NCBI RefSeq assembly: GCF_000741175.1
Contig: NZ_JGYS01000011.1
Span: 62,001 to 126,000 of the forward strand
DNA: 64,000 nucleotides
Reading direction: 5' to 3'
Origin: Bifidobacterium callitrichos DSM 23973
GTDB taxonomy: Bacteria > Actinomycetota > Actinomycetes > Actinomycetales > Bifidobacteriaceae
Shown: in pieces, positions 8,911 through 16,629 of the stretch
Layout of the letters: the number at the start of each line of letters is the position of its first letter
Numbering within the stretch: position 1 is the stretch's first letter
The notes under the pieces: generated by a model
What the model was told of the DNA's origin: nothing
What the model saw: only the letters and a program-made list of their open reading frames with translations
Databases searched by the model: none
Translations under genes and position numbers: made by a program

Positions 8911-9300
8911 ATGTCCTTCACTGATCTGCTTGCCCGCCCGCGCGAGGCCGATACTTCCGGCACCACCTCCGACTCCGGTCTGCCCGTCGTGTGGCATGTG
9001 ATCGTCGACATCCCGTTCGCGAACTGGACGCTGCGCCGCACCGGCGTCACGCTGGAGGACGCCGCCGAGGATCTACGCCTTCGATCGGCCCGCCTGGCCC
9101 GTGCTCAGGCGGTGCTCGCCACGCTGCGCCGCGTCAGCGACTCCGACGACTGGCAGGTCTCGATCACACAGCACGGCATCCGCGCCGAACGTGATGGGGA
9201 GCCCTTCGAACAACTCGACCGGCAGCTTACCGACGCCGGATTCACCGCCGACGACTTCATCGTCCACGTCGAATACGCCCGTTCCTGGGGCATGCTTTAG
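8911..9300 (+). CDS. conserved-looking protein of unknown function, 129 aa
   Basis: Soluble 129-residue protein with no signal peptide or membrane segment. It starts at ATG 8911 after TAAGGAGCC. It has a central helical, Arg/Ala-rich stretch (EDAAEDLRLRSARLARAQAVLATLRRV) and an acidic C-terminal half. I do not recognise a domain. Codon use is like its neighbours. Its stop codon overlaps the stop codon of hemD on the other strand by 4 bases. Confidence 0.7.
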   Translation: MSFTDLLARPREADTSGTTSDSGLPVVWHVIVDIPFANWTLRRTGVTLEDAAEDLRLRSARLARAQAVLATLRRVSDSDDWQVSITQHGIRAERDGEPFEQLDRQLTDAGFTADDFIVHVEYARSWGML

Positions 9301-10142
9301 TTCACAAGCAGGCGTTCGATGGCCGTCTGGAGGACATTGTCACGCAAACCGGGAGACACCGCCGTTCCTCCGTCGGCTTCGACCGCCGCGGTGGTGCTCG
9401 GACCGAGCGTGTAGTACGCGAGGTCTGCCGCAAAGCACTGCGGGATTCGCTGCATGATGGACCGCAGTCGACGGTAGGCTGAGGGGCTCGTCACGAGGAT
9501 CCGGTTGATGCGGCGGTTGGCGGTTGGCGGTTGTTGAGCGTTCTCGGTATTGAGACCTGCGGCGTCTTCGGTGCGATTCGGGTCGGGGGCAATCGCCGCG
9601 TCAATCGCTTCGCATGCGCGCGATTCGCATTCGTCATCCCAATGATTCTCGTAGATCCGCACGCGTTCGACGTCATCCGGCAGTGCGTTGTGCGCCACGG
9701 ACAGCGAACCGCACAGATGCACCGCATGCCGGTATCGCATCCTCTTGAGCAGCGCTGCGACTCCGCGCTGGTTCTCCTCCGGCGGAGTGAGGATGGCCGC
9801 CTTCGTGCCGGTGACCGTGCCGGCGGCCCTTGCGGTCGCCGCCATACGCTCGCTGAGTACGATCAGCGTGGGGGAAGGCGCATCTTCGCCAGTGCCATCT
9901 TCGCGCCACTCGGGGTGGGCGAGATAGATGTTGAGCGCGAAGCCGCTGGTGATCACGATGACGTCCGCATCGCGGATCGCGCGCAGGCCGGCGTCGCCCG
10001 GATCCACGGCGCGCAACTCCTTGAGCGGACAGTACACGGGTGCCGCGGTCGAGGCGGCTGCCAGTCGACGCTGCTGTTCCCGATCGACCCGCCGTTGTTC
10101 GATGGTGAGCAGGATCGATCCCGATGCCGATGAGTCATGCAC
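9297..10142 (-). CDS. hemD: uroporphyrinogen-III synthase
   Basis: About 281 residues resembling HemD, which cyclises hydroxymethylbilane to uroporphyrinogen III. The family is poorly conserved. The call rests on the overall pattern (ADVIVITSGFALNIYL, KAAILTPPEENQRGVAALL, RILVTSPSAYRRLRSIM, TLGPSTTAAVEADG) and on its place divergent from cobA. The open frame extends upstream to 10274, into cobA, which is unlikely to be real. GTG 10140-10142 is the preferred start, but this is uncertain. A poly-Asn/Gln-rich insert near residues 195-205 is unusual. Confidence 0.75.
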   Translation of the reverse strand: MHDSSASGSILLTIEQRRVDREQQRRLAAASTAAPVYCPLKELRAVDPGDAGLRAIRDADVIVITSGFALNIYLAHPEWREDGTGEDAPSPTLIVLSERMAATARAAGTVTGTKAAILTPPEENQRGVAALLKRMRYRHAVHLCGSLSVAHNALPDDVERVRIYENHWDDECESRACEAIDAAIAPDPNRTEDAAGLNTENAQQPPTANRRINRILVTSPSAYRRLRSIMQRIPQCFAADLAYYTLGPSTTAAVEADGGTAVSPGLRDNVLQTAIERLLVN

Positions 10143-10224
10143 AATGATGATGATACGTTTGCGGATGCGTCGATATATGTCGCATACGGCGATCGGTGAG
10201 ACGGATGGCGCATGAGCCCGCCCA

Positions 10225-10254
10225 GACACGACTGGACACGACTGGACACGACAG
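10225..10254. repeat. three tandem copies of a 10-bp unit
   Basis: GACACGACTG occurs twice and GACACGACAG once, head to tail, just before the cobA ribosome site. A 10-bp unit puts any bound motif on one face of the helix. It may be a slippage-variable spacer between promoter and gene. Confidence 0.85.
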
Positions 10255-10273
10255 AAAGAAGGGGTACACGGCA

Positions 10274-10999
10274 ATGAGCGATGGATTGGTGTCGTTGGTG
10301 GGGGCCGGCCCGGGCAGCGTGGACCTGCTGACCCTGCGCGGCAAGGACCGCATCGAGAAGGCCGACGTGATCGTCTACGATCGTCTCGTCAACCCCGAAC
10401 TGCTCGACCTCGCCAGACCCGACGCGCAGCGCATCGACGTGGGCAAGTCCGCGCACCATCACCCGGTCAAGCAGCGTGAGATCAACGATCTGCTCGCGCG
10501 CCTCGCCAAGGAGGGCAAGCGCGTGGTTCGGCTCAAATCGGGCGATCCGTTCGTCTTCGGCCGCGGCGGCGAGGAGCGCGAATACCTCAAGGCGCAGGGC
10601 GTCGAGGTGGAGGTCGTACCCGGCATCACCAGCGCGATCGCCGGTCCGGCGGCGGTCGGCATTCCGGTCACGCATCGCGACTACGCGTCGAGCTTCCACG
10701 TGATCGCCGGACATCGCAAGCGCGAGGGGCACGAGCTTGACTGGAACAACATCGCCCACATGGAGGGCACGCTCGTGTTCCTGATGGGCATGGAGTCGTT
10801 GGGACGCATCGTCGAGAACCTCGTCGCCAACGGCATGCCGGACACGACGCCGGTCGCCGTGATCCAGTGGGCCACGCGTGCGGATCAGCGCGCCGTGGGC
10901 GGCGACCTCGCGACCATCGAGCAGCGGGTCGAACAGGCCGGACTCGGCGCCCCCGCCCTCATCGTCGTCGGCGGAGTCGCCTCCCTCCTCGACGCGTAA
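10274..10999 (+). CDS. cobA: uroporphyrinogen-III C-methyltransferase (SUMT)
   Basis: 241-residue SAM-dependent methyltransferase making precorrin-2 from uroporphyrinogen III. Family signatures are VSLVGAGPGSVDLLTLRG at the N-terminus, VIVYDRLV, VVRLKSGDPFVFGRGGEE, VEVVPGITSAIAGPAAVGIPVTHRD and VFLMGMESL. The ATG follows AAAGAAGGGG. With hemD, hemC and the CysG N-domain gene it makes the siroheme branch. No cobalamin genes are nearby, so siroheme is the likely product. Confidence 0.93.
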   Translation: MSDGLVSLVGAGPGSVDLLTLRGKDRIEKADVIVYDRLVNPELLDLARPDAQRIDVGKSAHHHPVKQREINDLLARLAKEGKRVVRLKSGDPFVFGRGGEEREYLKAQGVEVEVVPGITSAIAGPAAVGIPVTHRDYASSFHVIAGHRKREGHELDWNNIAHMEGTLVFLMGMESLGRIVENLVANGMPDTTPVAVIQWATRADQRAVGGDLATIEQRVEQAGLGAPALIVVGGVASLLDA

Positions 11000-11076
11000 A
11001 TCGCCTCGCCAAGGCGTGACTACACTTGGAAATCGTTGTGGGATGTATCGGAATGCAACGGAAACGAGTGTGGACA

Positions 11077-11619
11077 ATGACTACTGTGAACGCGAACGAT
11101 AACGCAACCATGAACGCGGCCAACGACGAGGACGAGCCGCTCACCGCTCCGGGCACGAGCCCGTATCCGGTCGACCTGCGCGTCGCCGGCGAGCCGGCCG
11201 TCGTGGTCGGCGGCGGCAGGGTCGCGACCCGCAAGGTCACGCACCTGCTCAACGCCGGCGCGAAGGTCACGGTGATCAGCCCGGAGCTGGACGAGGCGCT
11301 CGCCGAGCGTGCGAAGAATGGCGAGATCGCCTGGCAGGCCAAGGACTACGAGACCGGCGATCTCGCCGACGCCCGCGTGGTCATCGCCTGCACCGACGAC
11401 CGGGACGTGAACCATCAGGTCGTGGCGGACGCGAAGCCCGGTCAGCTGGTCAACAACACCGCCGACCCGCAGGAATCGGACTTCTTCAACGTGGCGGTCA
11501 TCGAGCAGGGCAAGCTGATCGTGACCGTCTCCAGCAAGGGCGTCGACCCGGCTCTGGTGCGCCGCGTCAAGCAGCGTCTGGCGGGTGTCCTGCCGGATCT
11601 GCTCGCCGGCGAGGAGTGA
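11077..11619 (+). CDS. precorrin-2 dehydrogenase / sirohydrochlorin ferrochelatase (CysG N-terminal type)
   Basis: About 180 residues resembling Met8p/SirC/CysG-N, which oxidises precorrin-2 with NAD and may insert iron to give siroheme. The NAD-binding motif is visible as PAVVVGGGRVATRKVTHLL, followed by DARVVIACTDDRDVN and VSSKGVDPALVRRVKQRL. The start is uncertain: ATG 11077 is used, with in-frame alternatives at 11053 and a TTG at 11026. It follows cobA by 77 bases. Its product would be the cofactor of sulfite reductase, linking it to the sulfite-producing genes at 0-9 kb. Confidence 0.85.
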   Translation: MTTVNANDNATMNAANDEDEPLTAPGTSPYPVDLRVAGEPAVVVGGGRVATRKVTHLLNAGAKVTVISPELDEALAERAKNGEIAWQAKDYETGDLADARVVIACTDDRDVNHQVVADAKPGQLVNNTADPQESDFFNVAVIEQGKLIVTVSSKGVDPALVRRVKQRLAGVLPDLLAGEE

Positions 11620-11643
11620 TCGACCGGATCGGGCCGATCACTC
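11614..11643. terminator. bidirectional hairpin covering two stop codons
   Basis: GAGTGATCG pairs with CGATCACTC. The stop codons of the siroheme gene (plus) and of the peptide-binding protein gene (minus) both lie within it. There is no T run on either side. Confidence 0.6.
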
Positions 11644-13347
11644 CCGCTCGAGCGACGGGTAGCGCAGCACGAAGTTCGTGTCCATCACCACGCCGCTGAT
11701 GTCGCCGCCGGTCACCGACTGGGACACGCTTTGCAGGATCGGCAGGATCGGCAGGTCCTTCGCCGCCAGCTGCTGTACCTGTTCGATCGTGTCGAGTCGC
11801 TGCGATTCGTCGGTCTGACCGGCCTGCGCCTTGAGCAGCGCGGCCACCTGAGGGTTCTCGTACCCGTTGCTCACGAACCCGTCCGGCGCGAAGTACGGGA
11901 TCAGATAGTCGGACGGATCCGGGTAGTCGGGCGCCCAGCCGATCTGATAGGCGGGGAAGTCGCCGTCCTGCGAATCGGTGACGACGCGCTGCTTCGAATA
12001 CTGCACCCATTCGGTCTGCTGCACGTCCACGGAAAACAGTCCGCCGTCCTCCAGCTGCGTCTTGATCGCCGCGTACTCGTCGGCGGATGACGGGCCGTAA
12101 TGGTCCGTGTTGTACTGGATGTTGAGCTTGACCGGTGTCGTCACGCCCGCGTCGGCCAGTGTCTTGCGCGCCTTGGCGACGTCCGGCTTGCCCGATCCGT
12201 CGCCGTACGCGCTGGTGAGCGTGTCGACGAATCCGGCCTGCCCGTCAGGGATGAACGAGTACAGCGGCTTGTACGTGCCCTGATACACGTTCTTTGCGAG
12301 CGCCGCGCGATCGACCAGATCCGCGACCGCCTGACGCACCGCCTTGGCCTTGTCCGCGTTGGCGTTCTGCTGCTTCGAGCCGTACGGCTGGGTGCGTAGG
12401 TTGAACACGAGATAGCGTCCGCCGCCGCCGTTGCCGGTGACGACCTTGAGCTTGCCGTCCTTCTTCAGATCGGTGATGTCCGTGGGCGTGAGCGAACGGT
12501 ACGCCACGTCCACGTCGCCCTGCTGCACGGCCAGTTTGAGGTTCGACGAATCCGCGTAGTAGCGGGTCGTCACCTGCTTGTTGTGCGCCGGTTCGATGCC
12601 CTGGTAGTCGGCGTTGCGCGCGAACAGCGCGTGGTCATTGCTCTTGTACTCCTTGAGCGAGTAGGCGCCGCTGAATCCGTTGTCCTTGACGACCTCGTCG
12701 TCGGTGGCGAGCTTGTCCTTCGGATACGACTGCTCGTCGACGATGCCGGAGGCGGTCATGCTGAGCACCGGCTTCAACGTCACGTCGTCCTTCACCGAGG
12801 TCGTGAAGACGACGGTGGTCGGGTCGGGCGCGTCCACGCCGGTGATGTTCGCGAACACCGACACCGGTCCGTTCTCGGAGTTGATCTCCTTGATGCGGTC
12901 GATGCTGAACTTCACGTCGCTGCTGGTCAGCGCGTGGCCGTTGGTGAATTTGAGATTCGACTTGAGTTTGACGGTGAACTGCGTGCCATCCTCGTTCCAT
13001 GTGCCGTTGTCGGCCGCGAGGTTCGGTACGATATCGGCCTTGCCGTTGCGTTGCGCGAACAGCGGCGCGTAGATCTGGTATGCGGTCTGGATCGACCCGA
13101 GTTCGGAGATGCCGGCCGGATCGAGGCTGACGACCTTGTCGGTCGTGCCGACGATGATGGCGGCCGCCTGACCGGTGGCCTTCGACGAGTTGGCGGTGGC
13201 CGCGCTCGAGCTCGCTCCGTTCGACGCCGTGCCGCCGCACGCCGCGAGCCCCGTGACCAGCAACGCCGCGATCGCGCCGGCCGCCGCATGCCGTATCGTG
13301 TGAACGGCATGGCTGTTCCATATGCGAGATGACTTGTGCAATGACAT
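11638..13347 (-). CDS. peptide/nickel-type ABC substrate-binding lipoprotein
   Basis: 569-residue binding protein of the SBP_bac_5 (DppA/OppA/NikA) family. A lipoprotein signal ends LVTGLAAC, followed by a Ser/Ala/Asn-rich linker. Family stretches are VVSLDPAGISELGSIQ, WNEDGTQFTVKLKSNLKF, ALTSSDVKFSIDRI and DFPAYQIGWAPDYPDPSDYL. The start at 13347 has a strong AGAGGGGGAAG ribosome site. No permease or ATPase is adjacent, so it must share a transporter encoded elsewhere. Substrate is unknown; peptides are the usual ligand. Confidence 0.88.
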   Translation of the reverse strand: MSLHKSSRIWNSHAVHTIRHAAAGAIAALLVTGLAACGGTASNGASSSAATANSSKATGQAAAIIVGTTDKVVSLDPAGISELGSIQTAYQIYAPLFAQRNGKADIVPNLAADNGTWNEDGTQFTVKLKSNLKFTNGHALTSSDVKFSIDRIKEINSENGPVSVFANITGVDAPDPTTVVFTTSVKDDVTLKPVLSMTASGIVDEQSYPKDKLATDDEVVKDNGFSGAYSLKEYKSNDHALFARNADYQGIEPAHNKQVTTRYYADSSNLKLAVQQGDVDVAYRSLTPTDITDLKKDGKLKVVTGNGGGGRYLVFNLRTQPYGSKQQNANADKAKAVRQAVADLVDRAALAKNVYQGTYKPLYSFIPDGQAGFVDTLTSAYGDGSGKPDVAKARKTLADAGVTTPVKLNIQYNTDHYGPSSADEYAAIKTQLEDGGLFSVDVQQTEWVQYSKQRVVTDSQDGDFPAYQIGWAPDYPDPSDYLIPYFAPDGFVSNGYENPQVAALLKAQAGQTDESQRLDTIEQVQQLAAKDLPILPILQSVSQSVTGGDISGVVMDTNFVLRYPSLERE

Positions 13348-13642
13348 GCTTCCCCCTCTGTCCCTGATTGCCTCTGATGCCTTACCGCGTCACGTACCGG
13401 ATCGCGATACCGCATGATGCCTTGTTGCGGGCTTCATCTGCACCACTGACAAACCTCGGTGCTGACTGGTGCGATTCATGTATCGACGGGTATGGGCGCG
13501 GTCATACGCCCCCAACGCGCCCATACCACGACTGTACCCGCTGAGAGACATCGCATGGTGCAGTTTCGATCGCAATCGTTCAGTTTCGATATTCCAAAAT
13601 CCGATAACGGGTTCAATCGCCGTCCATTCGTCGCCCGTTCGC

Positions 13643-13769
13643 CGTCCGATCCTATAGGAACGGACGTTCACGAGGTGCGTTGCGGGGGTGTTTGCGTCCG
13701 ATACTGCGGGATCGGACGTTTCGGCCGTGCTGGGGAGGCTGTTTTCGACCGATCCTATAGGATCGGACG
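13643..13769. repeat. three regularly spaced 24-bp palindromes
   Basis: Each unit begins CGTCCGAT or CGACCGAT and ends ATCGGACG or AACGGACG. The units are at 13643-13666, 13695-13718 and 13746-13769, starting 52 and 51 bases apart. The third has the core GATCCTATAGGATC, a perfect dyad. Spacers of 28 and 27 bases differ from one another. The array lies 3' of hemC and 5' of the peptide-binding protein gene. It could be repeated operators or hairpins. Confidence 0.85.
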
Positions 13770-13787
13770 GCGGTGGGTAGGGCGGGC

Positions 13788-14753
13788 TTATAGCGGGGAT
13801 CCGGCGGCGTGCAGGTCGCGGATGACGGAGGCGATGAGCGCGGCGGTTGCGGTCGTAGCCGTGGCGCGGTAGACATGTGAGCCGTCGGGGGTGGCGACCA
13901 TCGCGTCGAGGGTCAGGGGAGCGTCTGCGGCATCCGATGCGGCACTGCCATCTGTCGAAGACGTGGGATGCCTCGTCATGTCATGCAGCGTCGTCCGTCG
14001 CGCGTACGCGCCGATGGGCAGCGTGCAGTTGCCGCCGATCGCGCGCATGAACCCGCGTTCGAGCGTCACCGCCTCGCGCGTCGGCGCATCGTCGATGAGC
14101 GCGAGCAGTTCCAGTGTCCTCGTGTCGTCGGCGCGACATTCGACCGCCATCGCCCCCTGCCCCGCGGCCGGCAGCAGCACGTCGCGCAGCGAGAGCCGGT
14201 GGAGTCCGGTCGTGTCAGGGGCGAGCCGGTTGATCCCGGCCTCGGCGAGGACGATCGCGTCGAGATGCTCCGTTTCGATCTTGCGGATGCGGGTGTCGAT
14301 GTTGCCTCGGATCGGCACGATCTCGAGGTCCGGGCGCAGATGCAGCAGCTGCGCCTGACGCCGCTGGCTGTTCGTGCCCACCCGCGCGCCTTGCGGAAGG
14401 TCGCCGATCGCGCGTACCGGCGCAAGGCTCAGCAGACAGTCGAACGGCGAATCACGCACCGGCGTGCAGCCGATCGTCAGCCCTTCCGGCAGCTGGGGTT
14501 GCACGTCCTTGAGACTGTGCGCGGCGAAGTCGATGGTCCCGTCCTCCAGCTCGCGTTCGATCTCCTTGACGAACACGCCCTTGCCGCCGATGACGTGCAG
14601 GCTGGACGTGCGGTCGCGGTCGCCCTGCGTGACGATCGGCACCACTTGGAACTCGACGCCGGGCGCGCACGCCTGCAGCATCCCGATGATGAGTTCGGTC
14701 TGGCGCATGGCCAGACGGCTTGTGCGGGTGCCTACCTTGAATGTCGTGGTCAT
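13788..14753 (-). CDS. hemC: hydroxymethylbilane synthase (porphobilinogen deaminase)
   Basis: 321-residue HemC, which joins four porphobilinogen units for siroheme synthesis. Signatures are KVGTRTSRLAMRQTE, DFAAHSLKDVQPQLPEGL, RVGTNSQRRQAQLL, RGNIDTRIRKIE, VLLPAAGQGAMAVECR, and the cofactor cysteine in RAIGGNCTLPIGAYA. The start is the ATG at 14751-14753; the frame stays open further upstream but that part is not conserved. No clear ribosome site precedes it. No later haem genes are seen in the window, which fits a siroheme-only pathway. Confidence 0.92.
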   Translation of the reverse strand: MTTTFKVGTRTSRLAMRQTELIIGMLQACAPGVEFQVVPIVTQGDRDRTSSLHVIGGKGVFVKEIERELEDGTIDFAAHSLKDVQPQLPEGLTIGCTPVRDSPFDCLLSLAPVRAIGDLPQGARVGTNSQRRQAQLLHLRPDLEIVPIRGNIDTRIRKIETEHLDAIVLAEAGINRLAPDTTGLHRLSLRDVLLPAAGQGAMAVECRADDTRTLELLALIDDAPTREAVTLERGFMRAIGGNCTLPIGAYARRTTLHDMTRHPTSSTDGSAASDAADAPLTLDAMVATPDGSHVYRATATTATAALIASVIRDLHAAGSPL

Positions 14754-14805
14754 ATGAGGAATCTGGTGAGGAATCTGGATTGCGGTGGGATTCAGCGGAG
14801 CGGAA

Positions 14806-15294
14806 TCACCTGCCGGACTTGCGGGCCCTGCGCTGGTGACGGCGGTCGACGAACGCCTTCGAACCGCGGTCGGACAGCTGCGAGACGATCGCGCCGAACG
14901 CGGCCGAGGCGGCGGCAAAGACGAGACTCGCGACGAAGCCCTGCGGAGCGTCGGCGGCGAGCCCGCGCGCGAGGTTTCGTTTGCTGGCTCCCCGGTCCCA
15001 GAGCATCTGGAACGCCTTGCCGGCCACGAGCCCGATGACGGACGGGAACGCCCACTTGAAGAGTTTGTCGCCCAGTGAATCGGGGTCGTTCAGTCTGCGT
15101 TCGCGCATGTCGTTCACCTTTTCGTCGATGCGGTGCAATGCCTCGATGGCCTCGTCGGCCGAGGAGTAGTCGGAGCCGGCGTCGGCACCTGTGCGGGCGG
15201 CGTGGGCGGCGGCGTGCCGGCCGGTGCCGGAGGTCCCGCCGGTGGAGTCCCCCGTGCCGGTGCCGTGCGTCTCATCGTTCAGCGTCTCGCTCAT
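14806..15294 (-). CDS. DUF4235 family membrane protein
   Basis: 162 residues. A low-complexity Gly/Thr/Ala N-terminal half is followed by a helix with charged repeats (SADEAIEALHRIDEKVNDMRERR), then two hydrophobic segments (FPSVIGLVAGKAFQMLW and GFVASLVFAAASAAFGAIVSQL) and a basic tail. This is the actinobacterial DUF4235 layout; function is unknown. A TAGACT -10 box (15302-15307) lies 7 bases before the ATG, so the message is probably leaderless. Confidence 0.75.
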   Translation of the reverse strand: MSETLNDETHGTGTGDSTGGTSGTGRHAAAHAARTGADAGSDYSSADEAIEALHRIDEKVNDMRERRLNDPDSLGDKLFKWAFPSVIGLVAGKAFQMLWDRGASKRNLARGLAADAPQGFVASLVFAAASAAFGAIVSQLSDRGSKAFVDRRHQRRARKSGR

Positions 15295-15374
15295 AGCGTC
15301 CAGTCTAGTGTCTCGCCTGCCGCACCGCGCACACTCAGGCGTGAGGTGATACCAGTAAGTTTCGCTGCCTTGAA

Positions 15375-15423
15375 CTACCCCTCAGTCCCGCTGCGCGGGC
15401 CAGCTCCCCTGACAAGGGGAGCC
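15375..15423 (+). repeat. short interspersed palindromic repeat
   Basis: Two-hairpin element: CTACCCCTCAG..., CCCGCTGCGCGGG, then CTCCCCTGACAAGGGGAG. Related copies are at 2405-2450 (reverse), 29388-29420 (partial), 46260-46307, and fragments at 5283-5312 and 57822-57843. It resembles the BIME/REP class of intergenic repeats and may act as a processing or termination structure. Confidence 0.85.
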
Positions 15424-15521
15424 GAGTATTGGCTAACGGGGCGCAAAGTGGGTGGTGGATGTTATGGCGACTCGACGAACCGCGGTGGAGCCGGGAGCGT
15501 TCACGGGCTAGAGTGGGAGTC

Positions 15522-16232
15522 ATGAGCGAACACACTACTGACGGCACTGTGGCCGTCGACGCCCGCGGCGGGGCCGGTTTCCTGGTGCTGCTGCGTCATG
15601 GACAGACCGCATGGAGCGAATCGGGCCAGCACACCGGACGCACGGACATCCCCCTGACCGAGGTCGGCCGCGAACAGGCGCGCGCGGCAGGCGAGAGGCT
15701 GCGCGCCGCGTTTCCCGGCGGATTCGACGCGGGATGCGTCTTCTCGAGTCCGCTGATCCGCGCGCGGCAGACCGCGGAATTGGCGGGATTCCCCGATCAC
15801 GGCGTGCTGGACGGCATCGCTGAGTGGGATTACGGCGGGGCCGAGGGCCGCACGCGCAAGCAGGTGTGCGAGGCGAGCGGCTTCCAGTGGGACGTGTGGC
15901 GCGACGGCCCGCAGTCGCTGCCCGAATCGCTGCAGGGCGATTGGGACGAAACGCTGCCGAGCGGCGTGACGGTGCCGGTGCACGCCGGCCCCGGCGAGAC
16001 GGTCGACGAGGCCGCGACCCGCGCGCGCGGCGCGATCGAGGAGGTGACGCCGCTGCTCGAGGCCGGCCACAACGTGCTGCTCGTCGCCCACGCGCACATC
16101 CTGCGCATCCTGACCTCCCAGTGGCTCGGCGTCGACCCGCACTTCGCGAGGCTCCTGCGCCTCGACACGGCCCATTACTCGATCCTGAGCCGCTACAAGG
16201 GCGACAACGTCATCGAGCGCTGGAACTGCTAG
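15522..16232 (+). CDS. histidine phosphatase (phosphoglycerate mutase-like) family protein
   Basis: 236-residue member of the histidine phosphatase superfamily. The catalytic RHG motif is LLRHGQTAWSESGQHTGRTD, the second-half catalytic histidine is VLLVAHAHILRIL, and the conserved SSPLIRARQTAEL and EWDYGGAEGRT are present. It hydrolyses a phosphate ester of unknown identity. ATG 15522 is chosen because a TAGAGT -10 box lies 7 bases upstream, so it is likely leaderless. The frame is open further upstream but not conserved. A perfect terminator follows. Confidence 0.87.
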   Translation: MSEHTTDGTVAVDARGGAGFLVLLRHGQTAWSESGQHTGRTDIPLTEVGREQARAAGERLRAAFPGGFDAGCVFSSPLIRARQTAELAGFPDHGVLDGIAEWDYGGAEGRTRKQVCEASGFQWDVWRDGPQSLPESLQGDWDETLPSGVTVPVHAGPGETVDEAATRARGAIEEVTPLLEAGHNVLLVAHAHILRILTSQWLGVDPHFARLLRLDTAHYSILSRYKGDNVIERWNC

Positions 16233-16297
16233 CGACCGTATCGCGATTGCCCGAGTGACAGGGAGAGGCTGGCTTTAGGCCATCACCGGCACTGCAA

Positions 16298-16354
16298 ACG
16301 ATAGGCACGGCGTGTCGCGCGATCATGCGCAAACGCGCCGTGCCTATCGTTTTT
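16298..16354. terminator. strong hairpin terminator
   Basis: ACGATAGGCACGGCG pairs perfectly over 15 bp with CGCCGTGCCTATCGT, followed by TTTTT on the plus strand. It ends the phosphatase transcript. Confidence 0.9.
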
Positions 16355-16386
16355 GATACCAAAATCGATGTGAGCGCTCTCATCGT

Positions 16387-16532
16387 TGCGAACGCTTGCA
16401 TTAGAAGCGATCACAACAATCGCTGGAATCACGCGGTTTTATAGACAGATAACAACGATATGTCATTTCTGACGCAATGAAACACCCCGAATACTGCCAT
16501 CGTTTGCAAAAACGGCGAACATGCGTCATAAT
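16387..16532 (+). promoter_or_regulatory. promoter with two LacI-type operators for the sugar-binding protein gene
   Basis: TTGCAA (16505-16510), 16 bases, CATAAT (16527-16532). The -35 sits inside CGTTTGCAAAAACG, a LacI-type operator. A second near-palindrome, TGCGAACGCTTGCA, is at 16387-16400. The LacI gene at 18087-19103 is the obvious candidate regulator. Confidence 0.65.
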
Positions 16533-16629
16533 GAATCGCGTCGGAACAAACTTCGAGGCGCCAAAGCCGACGCCACCAACCCCGGTCGGCCGCACCGTCC
16601 GAGGAGCAACAAGGAAAGAGAAAGGTTCG

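Noticed and set aside
10143..10274. N-terminal 44-codon extension of hemD
   Set aside because: It runs up to the divergent cobA start and its sequence is not HemD-like; GTG 10142 is a better start, though unproven.
13643..13769. CRISPR array
   Set aside because: Only three units, each a dyad that differs from the others; no cas genes; spacers of 27-28 bases. The arrays at 21.5, 48.8 and 49.6 kb fail for the same reasons.
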